A stretch of 64,000 nt of DNA from Ilyomonas limi (GTDB taxonomy: Bacteria; Bacteroidota; Bacteroidia; Chitinophagales; Chitinophagaceae). Position 1 is the stretch's first letter; every line of letters starts with the position of its first letter. Of the stretch, positions 57,961 through 64,000 are shown in pieces. Location of the stretch: assembly GCF_005233845.1 (NCBI RefSeq), contig NZ_SZQL01000018.1, positions 44,145 to 108,144 of the forward strand, in the 5' to 3' direction. The position numbers were made by a program, and so were the translations under genes. Below the pieces are notes generated by a model. The model saw nothing but the letters and a program-made list of their open reading frames with translations. It was not told the origin of the DNA and ran no database searches.

Positions 57961-58965
57961 TTAAATGGTAATAAATAAAGGTTGCCCGCAACGATAAACC
58001 GGATGTAGTTCAACATCATTAAATTCAGGCCTTAAATTGGTATAACGCCCCTTTAAAGCGTGATCTGTTTTAAACACACTGCCTTCTGCAAAAAAATAAA
58101 TACAGTCTTTACGTAGTGACATAAACTTCTCATGGCTACTGCCTCCGATGTACCCTCCCCGTTTATTTAACTGCCAGTAACTTTCATCCAGATTAATCAA
58201 AGAGACTTCTTCCCGCTTTGGCAGGTACAAACCAAGATTCAGCCGGAAATTGCCTTGGGAACTATCCGGAAATTCAAAGGGAGAAATATGAACCTTTGTA
58301 TCAAAAGAAAAAAGGCCATTACCCACAGTACGGTCAGTACCAATACCTAATTCACCCAAAATAGCTAGGGCATGAAGCACCTGTTGACGTATCATTTCGT
58401 TATGAAAATGTACAAGAAAGAAAAGTCCAGCATCCCTTTCAAAATATAAGCGGTCAAAATAGAAAGGTCTTGATTCACCATCTTCGCCTTCAGACGGCAC
58501 CTGCACTCTTTGTTGTACTTCGGCATGCAAAAATGCTTTTGTCTTACTAGGATGGCTGAATAAATAGCTACCGCCCGGGCTAACCTGCGCTTCCTCTACT
58601 GCCAAAGGTTTATCCCTTTGTTCCATCCATTGCCTAAACATGGTGGCACTGATGAAGGATATCTTCTTTGCTTTCTTAGCTTGTTTTTCTTCCGTTGTTT
58701 TAGCAAAATCGAACCGTATACCATAATAAGGCTTAGGCATGAACAGTTCTTCTTCACAAAAAGGAAAAAGGGATGAAATATGGAAGCTGTTAAAAAAAGA
58801 GTCAGGCATTGTTTCCCATTCCTGGTAATAAGACAGACCTACTGCATAAAGTGCTGATTTTAAAGCATCTGAATGATAAATACTGCTTGTTTTGTCAAGC
58901 TCAATAGCACCACGGCCAATATGCAAAGGTGTGTTGAAATGCAGTTTGATAACCTCAACAATCAT
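57961..58965 (-). CDS. csm4: Csm4, RAMP subunit
   Basis: 334 residues. The N-terminus L-H-F-N-T-P-L-H-I-G-R-G and the C-terminal part GGYIGGSSHEKFMSLRKDC are typical of Csm4, with a central G-I-G-T-D-R-T-V-G-N-G-L-F. It binds the 5' repeat-derived tag of the crRNA and contacts Cas10. It begins three bases after csm3 and is 9 bp before csm5, so the RAMP genes form one translation unit. Assignment to Csm4 rather than Cmr3 follows the gene order and the R-T-V-G-N-G motif. Confidence 0.9.
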   Translation of the reverse strand: MIVEVIKLHFNTPLHIGRGAIELDKTSSIYHSDALKSALYAVGLSYYQEWETMPDSFFNSFHISSLFPFCEEELFMPKPYYGIRFDFAKTTEEKQAKKAKKISFISATMFRQWMEQRDKPLAVEEAQVSPGGSYLFSHPSKTKAFLHAEVQQRVQVPSEGEDGESRPFYFDRLYFERDAGLFFLVHFHNEMIRQQVLHALAILGELGIGTDRTVGNGLFSFDTKVHISPFEFPDSSQGNFRLNLGLYLPKREEVSLINLDESYWQLNKRGGYIGGSSHEKFMSLRKDCIYFFAEGSVFKTDHALKGRYTNLRPEFNDVELHPVYRCGQPLFITI

Positions 58966-58968
58966 AAG

Positions 58969-59697
58969 TTAATTTTGGTGCAGACTTTCTACTTCTGCTT
59001 TGTATTTTTCTTTAATAGATTTTGCACTATTGCCTGTTTCACTGTAAAAGGAGGATACATTTTTTTCTTTGATATCAGCTATTTCAAAAGCGACTTGTCC
59101 ATATCCTCTGCTACCATGCCCACCTAAGTAATCATCTTTCAGCAGCTTTAGACTTTTAAATAAATTTTTCATCAGTTCCTCCTCATTATTATCCTTTTCC
59201 CAAATGTTTACTACAAGATTTAATGAAAATTCAGCGCCTCCGGGTACACGTTCAATTTGACGTGGATTAGCAGCCGAAGTAATGCGATCAATAACTACTT
59301 CTGTTTTGCCCTCCGTATAGGGCAGCTCAGTTTTTTCAAATACATATTTTGCATTTGTCATAACGCAATCACGTACAATAATGCGTGAAGGCTTCTGTGT
59401 ATCATTACCAGTTGCGTTTCCAAACAAGTCGGCAGCAGAGCCATCTTTAGAAGGTCCGTTAGGCACTTGTGCAGATGATCTTTGAAGATTAGCACCTATT
59501 GATACTTCTAATAAACTTCGCATTTTACCTTTAAGAGAGGAACCCGGAATAAAAGGCTGATTAGTTAGTGGATTACGGATAACGGCTTTATCAATACCAC
59601 CAATAGACATACTACTGTTGGTGCCACCAATATGTAAGCCGGTAAGCAAAGTGATCATGCCTGTTATTTCAATTTTTTTAATGAGCTTATTTGCCAT
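58969..59697 (-). CDS. csm3: Csm3, backbone RAMP ribonuclease
   Basis: 242 residues. Catalytic Asp is D36, in S-I-G-G-I-D-K-A-V-I, preceding the glycine-rich loop P-F-I-P-G-S-S-L-K-G-K-M. A second signature G-H-G-S-R-G-Y-G-Q-V is near the C-terminus. Csm3 forms the multi-copy backbone that cuts target RNA every six bases. The intact D36 indicates active target RNA cleavage. It follows csm2 by 26 bp and precedes csm4 by 3 bp. Confidence 0.95.
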   Translation of the reverse strand: MANKLIKKIEITGMITLLTGLHIGGTNSSMSIGGIDKAVIRNPLTNQPFIPGSSLKGKMRSLLEVSIGANLQRSSAQVPNGPSKDGSAADLFGNATGNDTQKPSRIIVRDCVMTNAKYVFEKTELPYTEGKTEVVIDRITSAANPRQIERVPGGAEFSLNLVVNIWEKDNNEEELMKNLFKSLKLLKDDYLGGHGSRGYGQVAFEIADIKEKNVSSFYSETGNSAKSIKEKYKAEVESLHQN

Positions 59698-59723
59698 TGT
59701 AGTTTAAATTATAGATTAATAAA

Positions 59724-60239
59724 TTATTCTTTCCCACCATGATATTTGTGGTAAGCTAATACAGCCTCAATTATCTGTAAGAGATTATCAAATTGCTTTG
59801 TCCCCGCTTCTACGTTCTTTGTATCAACTTCATTATAGGCTTTACTGAAAAGATTGTAAAATTCTGTCAGCCCTATTTTATCATGACGTTTAACAGCATA
59901 AGCTAACTTGGCTTTTAGCATCAAAAAGCTGGTTTTCTCTTCATTAAAACCATTCATTTGAATTTTTCTTAATTCGCCAAAAGCTATGCGGATTTGAGAG
60001 GTGGTAAGTGCCTCGTTTTTATTGTTTGGTGCTTTTCCGGCAATGAAACCTCCAAATTCATCTGCGAACGAAATTGTTTCTTTATCAATTTCATTTCTTA
60101 CCCATGTTTTAATTTTTTCATTCCAGGGGTTAAAATCAAAAGTTGCTTTTTCTTTTCTAAATCCACTATCGTTTCCGCGTGTATTACTACCTTGATATCC
60201 TCCACTTTGGCGAGAATAGTTTTGATTATAGTCAGGCAT
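59724..60239 (-). CDS. csm2: Csm2, small subunit of the type III-A complex
   Basis: 171 residues, all-helical after a glycine- and asparagine-rich start (Y-S-R-Q-S-G-G-Y-Q-G-S-N-T-R-G-N). The helical part with T-T-S-Q-I-R-I-A-F-G-E-L-R-K-I is characteristic for Csm2. The gene order, right after cas10 by 23 bp, supports it. It lines the inner side of the complex beside the crRNA-target duplex. The first 30 residues are low-complexity and longer than in many relatives. Confidence 0.9.
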   Translation of the reverse strand: MPDYNQNYSRQSGGYQGSNTRGNDSGFRKEKATFDFNPWNEKIKTWVRNEIDKETISFADEFGGFIAGKAPNNKNEALTTSQIRIAFGELRKIQMNGFNEEKTSFLMLKAKLAYAVKRHDKIGLTEFYNLFSKAYNEVDTKNVEAGTKQFDNLLQIIEAVLAYHKYHGGKE

Positions 60240-60262
60240 ATTAAAGTGTTATTGGGTTAAGT

Positions 60263-62911
60263 TTATAATTTACTTCTTTCTTCTAATGATGCCCAGCGGG
60301 CTGCAGTTGCTAATAGTTGTAAAGCATGATAAGACGTATCCGGTACCTCGTCTATTCTTCCGGTCATAATATTTTGTACCCATGACTTATAAAAGCTTTT
60401 TGCTGCGTCACTCTTTTCCTGGGCAGAACGTTTAAATTGATATGCTGTCAGCCAAATCACTCTTACTGCTTTTGGCAGATACCGCCTTTCCTTTTCATCA
60501 TAATAAAAGTCAGCCTGCTGCATTAAATTATACATAGCGGAAGGAAATCCTTCAGCTATATCTTTTTTATATAGTAAGACTTTTATGTATTCTTTTAGCT
60601 GTAGAATATATGGGAATTCATTCGGCCAGTTAAAAGCCATCGTTATTTCTTGTGGCTTACCACTTATATACTGTGTATAGTTTATGAAGGAAAAAGCATT
60701 TTTTGCGCTTTTATCAGTTATATAATCTTTCGCTGCCTTTTCAAATCGCTCACTATACGTTGCAGCCTTTAGCAAAGGAAATTTCGGACCAACCGAAGCC
60801 ATGCCACCGGAAAGCGTAATATCAGGATTATGACACACCCATTCTTTAAATTCTTTTTGTATAGCATAAGCCATTTCTATTACAACATCCCACTTGCCTA
60901 CAATAAATAGGTCATCACCGCCTGAATAAATGATTTGGGTGTACATTGAAAATTCTTTATTGTCTTTCCAAATAGTATTTATATAGCCCTTAAAAAAATA
61001 ATCAAGACTCCGGCTCAGCGTGCTGTAACGACTGAAAGAACGTTTACTTTCAGGTAAGCCACGCCGGAAAATGGTACCTAAGTTATCGACATCCATTCTT
61101 AACACACCGAGGCGCACCAAAGAAGGTCCTGACTCTCTTTTGGCGTCTTCTTTCGAGTTTGGTGCATTCAATGTTATACCACTTAGTTCTTCAAAAACTT
61201 TTGGCTCTCCAAATTGGTTGATCGCATATTTATTGCCGCCGTACCATTCAAAGCCGTAAACATTATTAATGCCTTTAGAAGCTGATTGAAGAAAATTAGT
61301 ATTGTTAATTCGTAATACCCGTACATTATCTGCAGATCCTTTTAGTCTTTCTTCATATTCTTTAAGTCTGATTTCAGAAACAAAGTAGTTATACAAATTC
61401 AAACCTAAAGGTTCAAATGCTTTATCAGGAAAATAGGAAAGTTCTTTCTGTGAAAATATCCAATAATCTGCATCCTTTAGCTTTTTTCCAAGCTCTATTT
61501 GCTGGTAAGTGGTTTTATTAATCATCAGAGCACCTCTTCCATTATCTTCCTTATCTAATTTATATGCGCCCTCGCTAAGCTCTTCCCCTGTAATTGCATC
61601 TTTAGCTTTTTCTGGCGATACTGCTATAGGTTCGAAAAATTCTTTGAATTTAGTAGATAGCAAATGGCTAAACCTCTGACTTTTTTTCGCTGATAGTTTA
61701 TCACTTAATTCTTTCCAGATATCGCCAATGGTTCTCGAGCTTCCTTCTTTATAAAATAAATCTGCTTCACCAAAAGGCACATAATCTAATGCCAGAAAGA
61801 GACTTGTGCCGTGCGCATTAAATAAATGTTCCACAATTTTTTCTTCCAGCTTTTTTAATTTTTCTGGAAGATTGATTGTATTGGCCGTTAAAATATAAAA
61901 TCCACCTCCACTGGCATAAATGATATTACCACTTAGCAAGGCAAATTCATTTAAAATAAGCTGAACAATATTATCTACCAGTAATTGCAGATAAAAGCTG
62001 CGGCCCTTTAAGTTCTTTGCCGCTCCCCTTGCTATAATATTATAAATAAACTGTTGTATGCCTGAAAGATCACCACCAATTAAAGCAAATGGCTTTTCAT
62101 CCTTATCCGGTAAAGTCTCGCTTTGAAAATAATGCTTATCAACCACATAGTCATATAAGGAAATAGCAAAAGCTGCCGTTGTTTTTAAATGGTCGTATAA
62201 GGATACATCAGGAAGATTTATGGTACTGGCCGGAATCCGTGACATGTATTTTTCTAGCAGAAAAAGTAAGCTTTCATTAAAGCTGTGGCAATCGCGGCTT
62301 TGAATAAGCTGCAATTCTGCAATAAACTTTTTCCAGACTTCCTCATACGTATTTTCTGAATCTGATTGTTCCGGAAAGAAGCTTCTATCTAATTTTATTT
62401 CACTAATTGGTAGTTTATGAATCTCTGAAATCTTTTTACTTTCTGTGAGGCTTACTTCATCAAATACACTGCGCATTGATATCCTCTTAAATGCATCCCA
62501 TTTCTTATCCCCTTCTTCTTCTGCATCTTTCCAGGCTTCTGTACTTACAGAACGGTCTGCGCCTGAACTATAATGGTCAGCCTTGCGAATTATCCTCTCA
62601 GGAAAAGAGGTAGGTTGGTGATGAGCAGCCGCTAAACGAAGCATAGCGTCGTAAGAAAATTCAGGAGTAAACATTAAATATTGTTTCAAATGACTTTCAA
62701 AGTCCTCAAAAAATTGAGCTGTCCACAATACATGTTTATGGCTATATTTTTTACTGACAGGATGTAATGGGCAAATAATTCTTTCTAAACCCTTTACATT
62801 ATCACTCAAATTTTTTGATGTGCTTGCACCTGATTCATCTGCCCTCTGATAAAATTTCCCTATGTCATGCAATAGTCCTGCTAAATAAATTTGTTCTCTG
62901 ATATAGTCCAT
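60263..62911 (-). CDS. cas10: Cas10/Csm1, HD nuclease and cyclic oligoadenylate synthase
   Basis: 882 residues. The N-terminal HD domain starts A-G-L-L-H-D-I-G-K-F-Y with H15-D16, and a second His pair is at A-A-H-H-Q-P. The palm polymerase domain holds the G-G-D-D motif at residues 664-667 (Y-S-G-G-D-D-L-F). Both catalytic sites are intact, so the protein can cut single-stranded DNA and make cyclic oligoadenylates when the complex binds target RNA. Its ATG overlaps the stop of cas6 by one base. The csm2 gene follows 23 bp later. The intact G-G-D-D agrees with the CARF-HEPN effector in the same operon. Confidence 0.97.
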   Translation of the reverse strand: MDYIREQIYLAGLLHDIGKFYQRADESGASTSKNLSDNVKGLERIICPLHPVSKKYSHKHVLWTAQFFEDFESHLKQYLMFTPEFSYDAMLRLAAAHHQPTSFPERIIRKADHYSSGADRSVSTEAWKDAEEEGDKKWDAFKRISMRSVFDEVSLTESKKISEIHKLPISEIKLDRSFFPEQSDSENTYEEVWKKFIAELQLIQSRDCHSFNESLLFLLEKYMSRIPASTINLPDVSLYDHLKTTAAFAISLYDYVVDKHYFQSETLPDKDEKPFALIGGDLSGIQQFIYNIIARGAAKNLKGRSFYLQLLVDNIVQLILNEFALLSGNIIYASGGGFYILTANTINLPEKLKKLEEKIVEHLFNAHGTSLFLALDYVPFGEADLFYKEGSSRTIGDIWKELSDKLSAKKSQRFSHLLSTKFKEFFEPIAVSPEKAKDAITGEELSEGAYKLDKEDNGRGALMINKTTYQQIELGKKLKDADYWIFSQKELSYFPDKAFEPLGLNLYNYFVSEIRLKEYEERLKGSADNVRVLRINNTNFLQSASKGINNVYGFEWYGGNKYAINQFGEPKVFEELSGITLNAPNSKEDAKRESGPSLVRLGVLRMDVDNLGTIFRRGLPESKRSFSRYSTLSRSLDYFFKGYINTIWKDNKEFSMYTQIIYSGGDDLFIVGKWDVVIEMAYAIQKEFKEWVCHNPDITLSGGMASVGPKFPLLKAATYSERFEKAAKDYITDKSAKNAFSFINYTQYISGKPQEITMAFNWPNEFPYILQLKEYIKVLLYKKDIAEGFPSAMYNLMQQADFYYDEKERRYLPKAVRVIWLTAYQFKRSAQEKSDAAKSFYKSWVQNIMTGRIDEVPDTSYHALQLLATAARWASLEERSKL

Positions 62912-63597
62912 TAATCTTGGTTTCTTAGTTCTCTAAATTGTCTGATTACCCCAAATCCATGGCTTGCACTTTTCCCCAAGCCAAGATAGTTAGGCAAAAA
63001 AACATTGCAGCTAAAAATAACATCAAAAGCCACTAAAGGAACACCTTTATACCTGATTATTTTCTCCCCCTTCAACTCCTGTATGGCTACTGTTACAGGC
63101 TTTTCAACCCGCCATTCAATGCCTTTTGCAAACGAGAGAATATTACCCGTAAGTAAGCGCTCCAGCAAGGTTACTTTCTCTTTTAAACTGTTCAACTGTA
63201 CATATTTCTGGTAATTGACCTCATTTAAAGCCAGCCAGTTTTGTATGCTGTATTTAAATTGTTTTTCCCAAACGTTGACCGTTATATTATTCATGTCGAG
63301 CCGGTGAATTTTAAGGGCATGCTTTACTCCGTTGATATGCACATCCCAGTTTCGCAGCCCAAAAAACTTATGTATTTCATCCACGCCATCTCCCAGGCAC
63401 AGTAAGGATGGCTTTTGCTGTACACTTTTATATTGTATAACGGGATACTGATAAATAAAGCCTTCCTTTCCATTGTGTTGATGGAATAAAACATTTTCAC
63501 GGCCAACCTTTTCTATTACAGCACCTCTGAAAGAAGGAATTTCCCATGCAGCAAGCGTATCATCAAATTGAACAAACAGGGTTTTGAGTTTTTTCAT
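62911..63597 (-). CDS. cas6: Cas6 crRNA endonuclease
   Basis: 228 residues from ATG 63597; the longer reading adds 19 residues of poor Cas6 character (MYLSRRNFSV). The C-terminal glycine-rich loop G-L-G-K-S-A-S-H-G-F-G-V is the Cas6 signature. It cuts the precursor crRNA within repeats. The cas6 gene is the first of the operon, immediately upstream of cas10 with a one-base overlap. The N-terminal part lacks a readily identified catalytic His, which is usual in Cas6 families. No other cas6 is seen. Confidence 0.85.
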   Translation of the reverse strand: MKKLKTLFVQFDDTLAAWEIPSFRGAVIEKVGRENVLFHQHNGKEGFIYQYPVIQYKSVQQKPSLLCLGDGVDEIHKFFGLRNWDVHINGVKHALKIHRLDMNNITVNVWEKQFKYSIQNWLALNEVNYQKYVQLNSLKEKVTLLERLLTGNILSFAKGIEWRVEKPVTVAIQELKGEKIIRYKGVPLVAFDVIFSCNVFLPNYLGLGKSASHGFGVIRQFRELRNQD

Positions 63598-63878
63598 CGG
63601 ACTAATATATAGAAAAAATCTTTTTACCGAAAAATTTCTACGACTCAAGTACAAGAATATACCTGTACCATCAGATAACCTATCGCATCAAATAAGGAAG
63701 AATGTGTGACAGCAAGGCAAACCACCGGCTATTATGATAGATAATCCGTATGCTACATGTAAAAACAGTATTTGCAATCGTTATTACGTTATTTTTTAAA
63801 CAATTCCACTATTATATACCGCTCCGGCTAAATTACCAGCATCTGCTGTATAGCTATAGATATTTTACGGACCCTAAT
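63598..63878. promoter_or_regulatory. Upstream region of the cas operon with a possible dyad operator
   Basis: About 280 bp. GTACAAGAATATACCTGTAC (63649-63668) is an imperfect palindrome, 8 of 10 positions in each half matching, ending about 50 bases before the cas6 ATG, so it could be an operator. No clear -7/-33 promoter is seen. The leftward edge of the insertion element at about 63879 is the other border. Confidence 0.35.
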
Positions 63879-64000
63879 GTCTTGTCCTGAAATGGCTATA
63901 CGCAAAATCAGGTGTATATGTCTAAAGAAGTTGAACAATTTAGTGTTCGTCCTAACCGCCTTTCACGGTATGATAAGCGGTTGATTTTAAAGGTTGTAGC
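63879..64000 (+). mobile_element. Left end of an insertion sequence (partial)
   Basis: The run TGTCTTGTCCTGAAATGGC begins just before a plus-strand reading frame, with the look of a terminal inverted repeat as in IS elements of this phylum. The right end is beyond the window, so the element cannot be named or bounded. Confidence 0.5.
63918..64000 (+). CDS. Possible transposase OrfA start (partial)
   Basis: The reading begins MSKEVEQFSVRPNRLSRYD and runs out of the window after 27 codons. Basic composition and the R-Y-D-K-R-L-I-L-K-V-V segment resemble the opening of IS3-type helix-turn-helix proteins. With so few residues this is a probable call only. It lies directly inside the likely IS end. 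Confidence 0.45.
   Translation, partial: MSKEVEQFSVRPNRLSRYDKRLILKVV

Overview
The window looks like chromosomal DNA from a Bacteroidota bacterium, most likely a Chitinophagaceae soil or plant-litter degrader. The signs are an AT-rich genome, a SusC/SusD pair, many secreted glycosidases, almost no Shine-Dalgarno sites, and many Gly/Asn/Lys-rich secreted proteins. Family names are from motif recognition only; no search was run.

Region 1 (1-34 kb) is a pectin / rhamnogalacturonan and hexuronate utilisation region. It holds a broken GH78 alpha-L-rhamnosidase, a GH2 beta-galactosidase, a DUF5703 protein, and a nearly complete intracellular hexuronate operon. That operon is read leftwards: GH105 unsaturated-uronyl hydrolase, uxaB, uxaA, uxaC, kduD, kduI, kdgK, kdgA, an ExuT-like transporter, fbp, and a dead zinc alcohol dehydrogenase. 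Then come susD/susC, GH16, GH27 and GH95-like genes and, on the other strand, a secreted alpha/beta hydrolase. Both saturated galacturonate (UxaCBA) and unsaturated uronate (GH105 then KduI/KduD) converge on KDG, then KDPG, then pyruvate plus glyceraldehyde-3-phosphate. Fbp at the end of the operon fits gluconeogenic growth on uronic acids.

Region 2 (36.6-46.4 kb) holds two type-II NADH-dehydrogenase-like flavoproteins, two alpha/beta hydrolases, an atypical SDR and a small unknown protein. Upstream lies a very large sigma-54 activator with four GAF-like units. Between the activator and the first flavoprotein gene I read a sigma-54 (-24/-12) promoter and a pair of identical 14-bp inverted sites, which together look like a complete regulatory circuit.

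Region 3 (46.9-49.3 kb) holds a GH109-like oxidoreductase-type glycosidase and the 3' end of a sulfatase gene cut off exactly where a CRISPR array begins.

Region 4 (49.3-63.7 kb) is a type III-A CRISPR-Cas locus: a 26-repeat array, then (transcribed leftwards toward the array) cas6, cas10, csm2, csm3, csm4, csm5, a CARF-HEPN csm6-like gene, a decayed RecD-like helicase with a cold-shock-like tail, cas1, a primase-polymerase-like gene, and a cas2 with an N-terminal extension. The adaptation part (cas1, primase-like gene, extended cas2, remnant helicase) is the most unusual system here. The right edge enters what looks like an IS element.

Four genes are visibly broken (rhamnosidase, alcohol dehydrogenase, sulfatase, helicase). 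Gene decay is therefore a theme in both the sugar-utilisation region and the CRISPR island.
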